DNA of 64,000 bases from Providencia vermicola (GTDB lineage Bacteria > Pseudomonadota > Gammaproteobacteria > Enterobacterales > Enterobacteriaceae). Position numbers and translations under genes: made by a program. The stretch is from contig NZ_JAGSPI010000007.1 of NCBI RefSeq assembly GCF_020381325.1, positions 62,001-126,000 of the forward strand. The letters are read 5' to 3'. Positions within the stretch are counted from its first letter, which is position 1. Each line of letters starts with the position of its first letter. Positions 27,783 through 39,957 of this stretch are shown here, piece by piece. The notes under the pieces are model-generated. The model saw only the letters and a program-made list of their open reading frames with translations. It did no database searches and was not told the DNA's origin.

Positions 27783-28682
27783 ATGTTGGATAAATCACGT
27801 TTACGTATTGCTATTCAAAAGTCAGGTCGTTTAAGCGAAGAATCAAGAGAGTTATTGGCTCGCTGCGGGATCAAAATCAATTTACAACAACAACGTTTGA
27901 TTGCTTATGCAGAAAATATGCCTATTGATTTACTTCGTGTGCGTGATGACGATATTCCAGGGCTGGTTATGGACGGTGTTGTGGACTTAGGCATTATCGG
28001 TGAAAACGTCCTTGAAGAAGAGTTATTAAACCGCCGCGCACAAGGGGAAGACCCTCAGTACAAAACATTGCGCCGCTTGGATTTCGGTGGGTGCCGCCTG
28101 TCTTTAGCTGCACCATTAGATTTTAACTACACTGGGGCAGAATGCTTAAATGGCTCACGCGTTGCCACCTCTTACCCACACTTGCTAAAACGCTACTTCG
28201 ACCAAAAAGGCATTCAGTTTAAATCTTGCTTATTGAATGGTTCTGTTGAAGTTGCTCCTCGTGCTGGCTTAGCCGATGCCATCTGTGACCTCGTTTCAAC
28301 GGGAGCAACCTTAGAAGCTAATGGCCTGAAAGAAGTAGAAGTGATTTATCGCTCTAAAGCGTGTTTAATTCAGCGTGATGGCGAAATGTCTGCGGACAAA
28401 CAACAGCTTATCGACCGTATGATGACCCGTATTCAAGGCGTTATCCAAGCTCGCGAATCTAAATACATCATGCTGCACGCACCAAGTGAAACACTGGATG
28501 AAATCATCGCGTTACTGCCAGGGGCTGAGCGTCCAACTATTCTGCCGCTAGCAGGTGACCACAGCCGTGTCGCTATGCACATGGTCAGCTCAGAAACCTT
28601 ATTCTGGGAAACCATGGAAAAACTAAAAGCATTAGGTGCAAGTTCAATTCTTGTTCTGCCAATCGAAAAAATGATGGAGTAA
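27783..28682 (+). CDS. hisG: ATP phosphoribosyltransferase HisG
   Basis: A 299-residue long-form HisG, the length of the E. coli enzyme. It catalyses the first, committed step of histidine synthesis (ATP plus PRPP) and is feedback-inhibited by histidine through its C-terminal ACT-like domain. The PRPP-binding region reads [18 protein letters not shown]. First structural gene after the attenuator. Confidence 0.98.
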   Translation: MLDKSRLRIAIQKSGRLSEESRELLARCGIKINLQQQRLIAYAENMPIDLLRVRDDDIPGLVMDGVVDLGIIGENVLEEELLNRRAQGEDPQYKTLRRLDFGGCRLSLAAPLDFNYTGAECLNGSRVATSYPHLLKRYFDQKGIQFKSCLLNGSVEVAPRAGLADAICDLVSTGATLEANGLKEVEVIYRSKACLIQRDGEMSADKQQLIDRMMTRIQGVIQARESKYIMLHAPSETLDEIIALLPGAERPTILPLAGDHSRVAMHMVSSETLFWETMEKLKALGASSILVLPIEKMME

Positions 28683-28688
28683 ATCGTC

Positions 28689-30005
28689 ATGGAAATGGGA
28701 TTCAACCAGCCAATTCGCTGGGCAGATTGCAACAAACAACAACAAAGTGCATTACTGATGCGCCCTGCTATTGCTGCCTCTGGTAGTATTAGCACCGCAG
28801 TCAGTGACATTATCAATCAAGTCCGTCGTGAGGGCGATAGCGCCCTCCAAGCCTTAAGCCGCCGTTTCGATAAAACCGAAATTGATACCGTGCGTGTTGC
28901 ACCAAATGCGGTTAATGAAGCTGAAGCACGCCTCGGTGATGAGATTAAAACAGCAATGAAAACAGCAATTAGCAATATTCGCCGTTTTCACGAAGCGCAG
29001 ATCCCCACCCCCATAACGGTAGAAACCCAAGCGGGTGTTGTTTGCCAGCAAGTCACACGCCCGATTGATGCAGTTGGTTTGTATATTCCAGGTGGCTCAG
29101 CGCCGTTATTATCAACGGTCATGATGCTAGGCACACCAGCTAATATTGCGGGTTGCCGCAAAATTATTTTATGTTCCCCACCCCCTATTGCCGATGAAAT
29201 TTTGTATGCAGCAAAACTGTGTGGCATTACAGAAATTTTCCAAGTCGGCGGTGCGCAAGCGATTGCTGCGATGGCCTTTGGGACACAGAGCATCCCTGCG
29301 GTCGATAAAATTTTTGGCCCAGGCAATGCTTATGTGACAGAAGCAAAACGCCAAGTCAGCCAAAGCCACGAAGGGGCAGCAATTGATATGCCAGCGGGCC
29401 CATCTGAAGTGTTAGTGATTGCCGATAGCCAAGCGAACCCAGCGTTTACCGCCTCTGATTTATTATCCCAAGCGGAGCACGGCCCAGATTCTCAAGTCAT
29501 TTTACTAACCGACGATGAAAACTTCGCCCAGCGCGTGATAGCGGAAACAGAAAAACAACTCGCCCAGCTTTCACGTGCAGCCATTGCGAGAGAAGCCCTA
29601 AGCGCCAGCCGCGTCATTATTGCTGACTCCATCAAACAATGTGTGGAAATCAGTAACCGCTACGGGCCAGAACACTTAATTTTACAAACTCGTGATGCGG
29701 ATGATTTAGTCGCGGACATCACCAGTGCAGGGTCTATTTTTGTTGGTGATTGGTCACCAGAGTCTGCTGGGGATTACGCTTCAGGCACCAACCACGTTTT
29801 ACCAACCTATGGTTACACAGCAACGTACTCAAGCCTCGGCCTTGCGGATTTTATGAAGCGCATGACCGTGCAAAAGCTGTCTAAACAGGGTTTATTAGGC
29901 TTAGCCAACACCATTGAAACGTTAGCGCAGGCGGAAAAACTGACTGCCCACAAAAATGCGGTGACTTTACGTGTCACAGAACTAAAAAAACAAAATCAGG
30001 AGTAA
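28689..30005 (+). CDS. hisD: Histidinol dehydrogenase HisD
   Basis: A 438-residue zinc enzyme catalysing the last two oxidations, histidinol to histidine. Recognisable blocks are [54 protein letters not shown] (zinc-site His) and GTNHVLPT. The ATG lies six bases after hisG. Confidence 0.98.
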   Translation: MEMGFNQPIRWADCNKQQQSALLMRPAIAASGSISTAVSDIINQVRREGDSALQALSRRFDKTEIDTVRVAPNAVNEAEARLGDEIKTAMKTAISNIRRFHEAQIPTPITVETQAGVVCQQVTRPIDAVGLYIPGGSAPLLSTVMMLGTPANIAGCRKIILCSPPPIADEILYAAKLCGITEIFQVGGAQAIAAMAFGTQSIPAVDKIFGPGNAYVTEAKRQVSQSHEGAAIDMPAGPSEVLVIADSQANPAFTASDLLSQAEHGPDSQVILLTDDENFAQRVIAETEKQLAQLSRAAIAREALSASRVIIADSIKQCVEISNRYGPEHLILQTRDADDLVADITSAGSIFVGDWSPESAGDYASGTNHVLPTYGYTATYSSLGLADFMKRMTVQKLSKQGLLGLANTIETLAQAEKLTAHKNAVTLRVTELKKQNQE

Positions 30006-31079
<1,074 letters not shown>

Positions 31080-31092
31080 TTAGGAATGACTC

Positions 31093-32159
31093 ATGAGCCA
31101 GAAAATTTTATTTATCGACCGTGATGGAACATTAATTACCGAGCCACCGACTGATTTCCAAGTGGATAGCTTAAGTAAACTCGCCTTCGAAAAGGCCGTC
31201 ATTCCAAGTTTACTTGCTCTGCAAAAAGCCAATTACCGTTTAGTAATGATAACCAACCAAGACGGCTTAGGCACCGATAGCTTCCCAACCGCAGACTTTG
31301 AACCACCACACAACTTGATGATGCAAGTTTTTGAATCACAAGGCGTAAAATTTGATGAAGTCCTGATTTGCCCGCACAAACCTGAAGATAACTGCGCTTG
31401 TCGCAAACCTAAACTTCAATTAGTTGAGCGTTATTTAGACAGCAATGTGCTCGACAGTGACAATAGCTATGTCATCGGTGACCGTGAAACGGATCTTCAA
31501 CTCGCTAAAAATATGGGGATCAAAGGGTTACGCTATAGCGCGACCGACCTCGATTGGGAAACCATCACTGCCCAATTAACCAAACGAGACCGCCATGCAC
31601 GTGTTGAGCGCGTCACCAAAGAAACTAATATTCTGGTGGAAGTTTGGTTAGACCAAGAAGGTGGCAGCAAAATTAACACAGGCGTTGGCTTCTTTGACCA
31701 CATGCTAGACCAAATCGCAACCCACGGTGGTTTCCGCTTAAATATTGAAGTCAAAGGGGATTTATTTATCGATGACCACCACACCGTCGAAGACACTGGC
31801 CTTGCTTTAGGCGAAGCGTTGAGAGTGGCGCTGGGCGATAAGCGCGGCATCGCACGCTTTGGCTTTGTGCTACCGATGGATGAGTGCCAAGCACGCTGTG
31901 CGCTGGATATTTCAGGGCGCCCTCACCTTGAATATAAAGCCGAATTTAAATACCAGCGCGTTGGGGATTTAAGCACCGAAATGATTGAGCACTTCTTTAG
32001 TTCATTGTCTTACGCTATGGGTTGTACGTTGCACTTGAAAACTAAAGGGAAAAACGATCACCACAAAGCAGAAAGCTTATTTAAAGTGTTTGGTCGCACA
32101 TTGCGCCAAGCTATCCGTGTTGAAGGGGATACTTTACCAAGCTCAAAAGGGGTTCTTTG

Positions 32160-32160
<1 letters not shown>
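31093..32160 (+). CDS. hisB: Bifunctional histidinol-phosphatase / IGP dehydratase HisB
   Basis: A 355-residue fusion, as in E. coli. The N-terminal HAD phosphatase has Asp9-x-Asp11 in FIDRDGTLI and the zinc-binding [15 protein letters not shown]. The C-terminal imidazoleglycerol-phosphate dehydratase has [17 protein letters not shown] and [10 protein letters not shown]. It catalyses steps six and eight of the pathway. Confidence 0.98.
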
Positions 32161-34247
<2,087 letters not shown>

Positions 34248-34254
<7 letters not shown>

Positions 34255-34859
34255 CCACAGAACAATGTAGCCAACTGGCATGGGAAAAAGTCGATAATCT
34301 GATGCCAGTTATCGTACAACACGCAGTTTCAGGGGATGTGCTGATGCTGGGGTACATGAACCCTGAAGCACTGCAAGTCACCTTAGAGAGCCGCAAAGTG
34401 ACCTTTTATTCAAGAACCAAACAGCGTTTGTGGACAAAAGGGGAAACCTCTAATAATTTTTTGAATTTATTAGATATTTACCCTGATTGCGACAGTGACA
34501 CTTTATTGGCACTCGCCCTGCCAGATGGCCCAACATGCCATAACGGCACTCAAAGCTGTTTCGCACCTGCACAAAGTGATTGGGGCTTTTTGTTTGAACT
34601 AGAAACACTGCTAAAAGAGCGCAAAACGGCATCGCCAGAAAGCTCTTATACAGCTCGCCTGTACGCCAGTGGTACCAAGCGTATTGCACAAAAAGTGGGT
34701 GAAGAAGGGGTTGAAACTGCACTGGCGGCAACCGTTAATGACCGCGCTGAATTAACTAACGAAGCTGCGGATTTGATGTACCATTTAATGGTATTGCTGC
34801 AAGATCAGGATCTCGATTTAAGCGCGATAATCAAACGCTTGAAAGAACGTCATCAGTAA
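34248..34859 (+). CDS. hisI: Bifunctional PR-AMP cyclohydrolase / PR-ATP pyrophosphohydrolase HisI
   Basis: A 203-residue HisIE fusion. The N-terminal cyclohydrolase has [10 protein letters not shown] and zinc-site residues in [10 protein letters not shown] and [12 protein letters not shown]. The C-terminal MazG-like pyrophosphohydrolase has [13 protein letters not shown] and [14 protein letters not shown]. It performs steps two and three. Last gene of the operon. Confidence 0.97.
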
Positions 34860-34864
34860 TTGAT

Positions 34865-34890
34865 AAACTGCCTGCTTAGCAGGCAGTTTT
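34865..34890. terminator. Bidirectional terminator between hisI and the binding-protein gene
   Basis: AAACTGCCTGC-TTA-GCAGGCAGTTTT perfect stem with T-rich tails usable on both strands, between convergent genes. Confidence 0.88.
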
Positions 34891-34893
34891 ATT

Positions 34894-35880
34894 TTATGGA
34901 TGCAAAATATTATCGATTTGCACCTCACTCAGTGAAATACCAAAGAATTTCAGGTAAAAATCAGCCGTTTCTTGCCTCATATCGATATCCGTAAAACGCT
35001 CTGGATACAGCGTTTGAGCTAACCATAAGAACTGTAGTGCTTCTTCAGAGGTTTCACGACACCACCAAAACATACCTTTGGGGTTGACATAAACTTGCTG
35101 ATTTTTGACCGCGCCCATCTCTTGCCATTGGGAAGACGATTTGATGATATTGGCATCTTCCCTATTCATCGCCACAATCACATCAGGATTAGCTGCGATC
35201 ACCGTTTCCAGTAATACCTCACCAGAGTTATTTTTCTTATCTGCAAACCAAGTTTCTGCCACATTTTTTGCCCCTGCTAAATCCATCCAATCTTGATTTA
35301 ACGACGGCCGCCCCGAGGTAAACAGCGCACTTCCCATACTGTGGTAAACCGTACGTTTTTCCGCCTCCGTTAAGCCTGCCAGTCGTGCATTAACCAATGC
35401 GACATTACGGTCGAAATAACGTTGGTATTCAACCGCTTTACTTTGTGCATCTGGGCCCAACTCTTTTGCCGTTTCCTGTACCCTTTCTTGTAACGATTTT
35501 AAAGAGTTAGCAGGGTATTCAACCACTCTTACCCCTGCACTTTTTAATAAATCGCGTTGTGGGACTTCCATTCCTTTGGCGACAAACAGTAATTCAGTAC
35601 GTAGTGAAATGATCTGTTCTGGGCTCAATTGATTGCTAATACTGATCACGGGAACATCATCGATATTTGGCAGCATCTGGCGAAACAGTGGGATTTTTTT
35701 CGCAATCATCGAAGTACCAACAATTTGCTCGCCGTAACCTAGCATCATAATAATGGTATTTTGTGCTGGCCAAGGCGTCGCAATACGCAATGCGGGGTTA
35801 TCTGTCTTCGCCTGTGTTGCACTGCCCATTAACAACCCAAACAGTAAAATGGCTGATTGCAGGAAAAGGGGTTTTCTCAT
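34894..35880 (-). CDS. Periplasmic iron-chelate/B12-type ABC substrate-binding protein
   Basis: A 328-residue FhuD/BtuF-like (Peripla_BP_2) protein. The Sec signal peptide is MRKPLFLQSAILLFGLLMGSATQAK, written here as one run only to about position 25 and cleaved near TQA/KTD. The first lobe has LRIATPWPAQNTIIMMLGYGEQIVGTS, and later blocks SPEQIISLRTELLF and AANPDVIVAMN fit the family. It should bind a metal-chelate taken up by the adjacent receptor. No permease or ATPase gene is nearby, so it must use one elsewhere. I start at the ATG at 35880, because the longer frame would begin before the receptor gene ends and lacks the signal peptide at its N-terminus. Confidence 0.85.
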   Translation of the reverse strand: MRKPLFLQSAILLFGLLMGSATQAKTDNPALRIATPWPAQNTIIMMLGYGEQIVGTSMIAKKIPLFRQMLPNIDDVPVISISNQLSPEQIISLRTELLFVAKGMEVPQRDLLKSAGVRVVEYPANSLKSLQERVQETAKELGPDAQSKAVEYQRYFDRNVALVNARLAGLTEAEKRTVYHSMGSALFTSGRPSLNQDWMDLAGAKNVAETWFADKKNNSGEVLLETVIAANPDVIVAMNREDANIIKSSSQWQEMGAVKNQQVYVNPKGMFWWCRETSEEALQFLWLAQTLYPERFTDIDMRQETADFYLKFFGISLSEVQIDNILHP

Positions 35881-35935
35881 ATTTATTTCGCCGCTTCGCC
35901 TTAATGCAAAACGGCGTGCTCCTAGACTTTTATCA

Positions 35936-38113
35936 TTAAAAATCAAACGTAACGGTTGCGCGAACTTCACGGCCTGCGCCTAAGAAGGCACTACCACCAC
36001 GGCCTTCACCATTGATCCCTGATGGGAAAATAGATGCCCAATAACGTTCGTCAGTGATGTTATTCACTGATAAACGAAGGGTTGTCGGCGTTTGATTGAT
36101 TTTTGTGCTGTAACGTGTGCCAAGGTCTAACGTCGTGTAACTTCCCGCCCAACTGGTATTGGTATCATTAGCAGCACGTTTACCGGTGTAATGCACATTG
36201 GCGCTGTACACCAATTCAGGCATAGATGGCAGGGCATATTCCACTAACATATTCGCTTGGATTTTAGGCACCCCAACAACACGTTTATTACGCGCCTCGA
36301 TTTTTTTCGTGTCTTTCAATTTCGGATCCAAGAAAGTAATACCGCTATACACATTTAACCCTTGCCAAACGTGTCCTGTAGCAGTCAGCTCAAGCCCTCT
36401 ATTGACTTGTTCCCCTTGTTTGCGAAATACATCATTATTATCAACATAAGCAAATGGACGCTCTAAATGAAACAGTGCTGCACCAAGGTTTAAATCAGCT
36501 ACATCTGCTTTAACCCCAATTTCATATTGCTTACTACGATAGGCATCGAGCGTTTGCCCTTCATTTTTAATATGTTGATTCATTGGCGCGGTATCCCCTT
36601 CTTCAAGAGAATCCGCGTAGCTCACGTAAGTCATCACTTGCGGGGTAATTTTATACATCACTGCCGCTTGTGGGCTCAGCCCGTTATCATTGGTTTGGCT
36701 GGTTTTATGGTGTTGTTTGTCAAAACTTTGGCTTTCAATCCAGCTTTGGCTCAAATAAAACATCGCCGACCACTGCGGGTCAAAAGTGATGGTGTCACCC
36801 ACCGTGATACTTTGTTGGCGGTTTTCGCTGGCTTTATAACGGGAGCCGCCTGTATGAATTCGCCCATCAGATGGCTCCTCCATCGGCGAGGGGTTGAACA
36901 TATTGGTTGAACCGAGATCTCGCTTAATACTGCCATCTTTCGCGCTGTAAATTGACCAAACATAACCGTTAGTAGCAAATGATAAATCATGACCAATTGA
37001 GCCGGTTTCTACATGGCCATTGAGAACCGCAGAATTACTTAGGACACGAAAACGCCCCGATGCAGGGGAATCCGACAATGAGCGTTTTATCTCACCTTGA
37101 TTATCAACAATTTGGCTTGAAACCGTACGCATCGCCCTGTCCGCTTGTTGGAAGCCGACACCCGCAGTCAGTTTCCAGTCTTCATTAAAATCATGAATTA
37201 AACGAGTGCTAACGGTATCAGTGGTTAAATCATTCCCCGCGGTATGCAGGGCTAAGTTTTTGTCTTGTGGGTTTGGTGCTTTGGGTAATTTAATGTCAGG
37301 ACCATAGCTAAAGCTGCCGACATAGCCTTTTTGCACAAAATTGTAGTGACTGGCGTTCAATTGCAATTGTGTGCCTGGTTGAATGTTCCAATCAAATGCA
37401 ATAGATGCAAGTTTACGGCGTAAGGTGCTGTCTTTTACGTTCCCCGTCCCCTCTTCATCCATTAAATTCAAACGGTAACCAAAACGCTTATCGGCATCGA
37501 AATACCCCCCAAGGTCAACGTGCCCACTATAAGCATTGCGGCTTTGGTAACCTAATGATAAACGCTGAATATCTTCAGGGCGTTTTGCAGTGAAATTAAA
37601 CTGCCCTGCTGGGCTCGCTGGGCCATACAATGCCCCAGTTAGACTGTTGATGACATCTAATCGGTCGAGCATTTCCACAGGGAATGCGGTTGTTGACACC
37701 ATGTAGAGCCCATCCAGGCGGCTATTGGCAACCACACTTCCTTGCATACCACGACTTTGAGGACGGCCGACATCCATCCCACCGCGAGCTTGCATTTGTG
37801 CGCTTGGGGCGTATTTCAGCAGCTCACTGACACTTTTCGCTTGCTGGTTATCAATCATTTCACGGCTGATCGTAGTGGTGGAATAAGGGGTATCAATCCA
37901 TTCCACATCGCCTAATGGCCCAAGGTCAATTTGAGAAGTAAAGAAACCCGCACCAGCTTGAGCTTCACCAGTGACATCTGTCGGTGCGGCAGTGACTAAC
38001 ATTTTGTCTTGTTTAGGTTTGCTGATTTGTTCGGTGACTTGAGCTGCAACGATGGATGGTGCGATCCCTGCGATCAATGACGTGATGACATATAAGTGAG
38101 TTTTACGTTTCAT
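35936..38113 (-). CDS. TonB-dependent siderophore receptor
   Basis: A 725-residue outer-membrane receptor. The signal peptide ends near SIVAAQV; DKMLVTAAP is a plausible TonB box. The plug domain contains TPYSTTTISREMIDNQQAKSV and VINSLTGALYGPASPAGQ, and the beta-barrel ends in the required aromatic residue (VTFDF). It imports a ferric siderophore or similar chelate; the ligand is unknown. A Fur box at 38192-38210 predicts iron repression. The substrate-binding protein gene begins 55 bases downstream, probably in the same operon. Confidence 0.93.
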   Translation of the reverse strand: MKRKTHLYVITSLIAGIAPSIVAAQVTEQISKPKQDKMLVTAAPTDVTGEAQAGAGFFTSQIDLGPLGDVEWIDTPYSTTTISREMIDNQQAKSVSELLKYAPSAQMQARGGMDVGRPQSRGMQGSVVANSRLDGLYMVSTTAFPVEMLDRLDVINSLTGALYGPASPAGQFNFTAKRPEDIQRLSLGYQSRNAYSGHVDLGGYFDADKRFGYRLNLMDEEGTGNVKDSTLRRKLASIAFDWNIQPGTQLQLNASHYNFVQKGYVGSFSYGPDIKLPKAPNPQDKNLALHTAGNDLTTDTVSTRLIHDFNEDWKLTAGVGFQQADRAMRTVSSQIVDNQGEIKRSLSDSPASGRFRVLSNSAVLNGHVETGSIGHDLSFATNGYVWSIYSAKDGSIKRDLGSTNMFNPSPMEEPSDGRIHTGGSRYKASENRQQSITVGDTITFDPQWSAMFYLSQSWIESQSFDKQHHKTSQTNDNGLSPQAAVMYKITPQVMTYVSYADSLEEGDTAPMNQHIKNEGQTLDAYRSKQYEIGVKADVADLNLGAALFHLERPFAYVDNNDVFRKQGEQVNRGLELTATGHVWQGLNVYSGITFLDPKLKDTKKIEARNKRVVGVPKIQANMLVEYALPSMPELVYSANVHYTGKRAANDTNTSWAGSYTTLDLGTRYSTKINQTPTTLRLSVNNITDERYWASIFPSGINGEGRGGSAFLGAGREVRATVTFDF

Positions 38114-38446
38114 GTTATCTATTTTCGTTATATAAAAATTTATATTACCGAGAATAAAATAGAGCGTAAATGATCAAGCTCAATTCTTAACAATATTCAT
38201 TCTCATTATTAACATGAATTTTTTATTTTTAACCAATTGAATTTATTGATAAATGAAAACACCTCAGAATATACCGCAATAAAATCCGTAGATAGATGGA
38301 CAAAACAGATAAAAAACGCATCTGATATGCAATTTATACTATTTCCCAAATTAGCCCCTTTATTGGCTCTTACGTTTTGCGGTTGTATCTCCCAATGAAC
38401 TTGTTATCATTCCTTGATATTGATGGGGTTTTAAAGGGAAAAAACG
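38114..38446. other. Divergent intergenic region receptor / yeaK
   Basis: 333 bases with the Fur box at 38192-38210 near the receptor side. No gene supported in the rest. Confidence 0.6.
38192..38210 (-). promoter_or_regulatory. Fur box upstream of the TonB receptor
   Basis: Read on the minus strand, AATAATGAGAATGAATATT matches the 19-bp Fur consensus GATAATGATAATCATTATC at 14 positions. It is 79 bases upstream of the receptor start. Confidence 0.82.
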
Positions 38447-38944
38447 GTGTCAGAAAACGTAATTTTTAGGCAATTAACGCAGTTATTAGATGATAATCAA
38501 GCCAAATACCGTGTGATGGAGCACTCCACCGCAGGGAAATCTGAAGAAGTCGCGAAAATTCGTGGAACGCAATTAGGGCAAGGCGCTAAAGGTTTAGTTT
38601 GCCATGTGAAAGGAAATGGGGTTAAACAGCATGTTTTAGCCATTTTACCTGCAGATAAGCAAGCCGATTTAAGCAAAATCGCCATCGCCATTGGTGGAAC
38701 TCGCGCATCACTGGCAAGCCCAAAAGAAGTGGATGAACTGACTCAGTGTGTATTTGGTGCAATCCCCCCGTTTAGCTTTCACCCTAATTTACGGCTTATT
38801 GCCGATCCGTTACTGTTTGCACGTTTTGATGAACTGGCCTTCAATGCAGGAACGTTAGAGCGGTCAATTATTTTAAATACACAAGATTACCAACGAATTG
38901 CAAACCCTACGTTGGTTGAGTTTATTCGCATAGAAGAAAGCTAA
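38447..38944 (+). CDS. yeaK: YbaK/ProX-family aminoacyl-tRNA editing protein YeaK
   Basis: A 165-residue homolog of E. coli YeaK (167), sharing IRGTQLGQGAKGLVCHVKGNGVKQHVLAILPADKQ-type blocks and FGAIPPFSFHP. This INS-like superfamily clears mischarged aminoacyl-tRNAs in trans; the key lysine of the family is likely in the QGAKGLV segment. The start is GTG at 38447 after an AAGGG ribosome site. Confidence 0.92.
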   Translation: MSENVIFRQLTQLLDDNQAKYRVMEHSTAGKSEEVAKIRGTQLGQGAKGLVCHVKGNGVKQHVLAILPADKQADLSKIAIAIGGTRASLASPKEVDELTQCVFGAIPPFSFHPNLRLIADPLLFARFDELAFNAGTLERSIILNTQDYQRIANPTLVEFIRIEES

Positions 38945-38954
38945 TCGCTAATAG

Positions 38955-38984
38955 CAAAAAGGGGATCCCGTAGAATTCCCCTTA
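38955..38984 (-). terminator. Terminator of the CatB-like gene
   Basis: AAGGGGA (38959-38965) pairs with TCCCCTT (38977-38983); on the minus strand it is followed by TTTTT, directly after the acetyltransferase stop codon. Confidence 0.75.
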
Positions 38985-38990
38985 TAACAA

Positions 38991-39632
38991 TTATAGATTC
39001 AATTGTTGGTCATATTCGATACTGGCTTGTTTTAGTGCTTGAAAATCACTCCCGCAAATAACACGCTTTAACGCAGTAAATTTTGCTTCTGGCCAATCGT
39101 AGATTTTCAGAGCCAACAGTTCGGCAATCACTTCAGGTGCAAACCGATGTTTAATTGGCTTCGCAGGGTTCCCCCCCACAATGGAATAAGGTTCAACGTC
39201 CTTAACGACCACACTGTTAGTCGCAATGACGGCACCCTCACCGATTTTAACGCCAGGCATTATAAATGCCCGCATACCTATCCATGCACCGTCACCAATG
39301 ACGGTATCCCCTTTGCCAACATAGGCTTCCTCAATATATTCAAGAAAAGGATACAAACAGAACCAGTCCATTCGATGGGTATGATTTCCCCCCATCAAAA
39401 TTACTACTTCACTGCCAATGCAGACATAATCGCCGATATACAGTTGGTCCACATCCCACGCAAGCTGCCAATCAAGGCTCTGTTCGTCCCCTTGCAAATA
39501 ACGCACAACGGAATTCTCAAAGCCGTCATCCCAACAATCACTGTAATAGCTATGGCAGCCTTTAATATGAATGTTTGGATTTTTCACAACTTCATGTAAT
39601 AGCTGATATTTTGACCAATGTTTCTTATTCAT
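38991..39632 (-). CDS. catB: CatB-like (type B) chloramphenicol O-acetyltransferase / xenobiotic acetyltransferase
   Basis: A 213-residue left-handed beta-helix acetyltransferase with hexapeptide repeats. It matches type B chloramphenicol acetyltransferases closely: VKNPNIHIKGCHSYYSDCW, MGGNHTHRMDW with the catalytic-position His86, GDTVIGDGAWIGMRAFIMPGVKIG and GGNPAKPIKHRF. Such enzymes inactivate chloramphenicol (CatB) or streptogramins (Vat). Substrate is not proven; a chromosomal, non-mobile setting suggests an intrinsic gene. The next gene but one is a Bcr/CflA-type exporter. Confidence 0.85.
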   Translation of the reverse strand: MNKKHWSKYQLLHEVVKNPNIHIKGCHSYYSDCWDDGFENSVVRYLQGDEQSLDWQLAWDVDQLYIGDYVCIGSEVVILMGGNHTHRMDWFCLYPFLEYIEEAYVGKGDTVIGDGAWIGMRAFIMPGVKIGEGAVIATNSVVVKDVEPYSIVGGNPAKPIKHRFAPEVIAELLALKIYDWPEAKFTALKRVICGSDFQALKQASIEYDQQLNL

Positions 39633-39957
39633 GGTAATAAACCTATTTTAGTTGTTTATGATTACCATAGAACGCTGCCTATGGTGATGTATTCGCGCTC
39701 AAAACACATCACCTTTAGCCACTCGAGGCTGTTTTAATAATGGATTTAACATCTAACACTATCTCACAGGCTTCCTATCAATTTTTACATAATATCATAT
39801 TCATAAAAACAAATGTTATTAAATAAAAAGCTAATTAATAATTATTGAATTTTATTTCAGAATAAATTCATAGATAAATACTTAACGTTTAGTTAAATAT
39901 TTAATAAATTAATATTGAAATATTAATAAAAAATAAGGTTTACTCATAAGGTATATC
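39633..39957. other. A+T-rich region upstream of the StcE-like gene
   Basis: 325 bases, very A+T-rich toward the right end. It carries the promoters for the divergent CatB-like and StcE-like genes. I see no terminator, clear operator or small gene. Confidence 0.55.

Noticed and set aside
36527..36910. A 127-codon plus-strand ORF
   Set aside because: Antisense to the TonB receptor; no ribosome site or recognisable domain.
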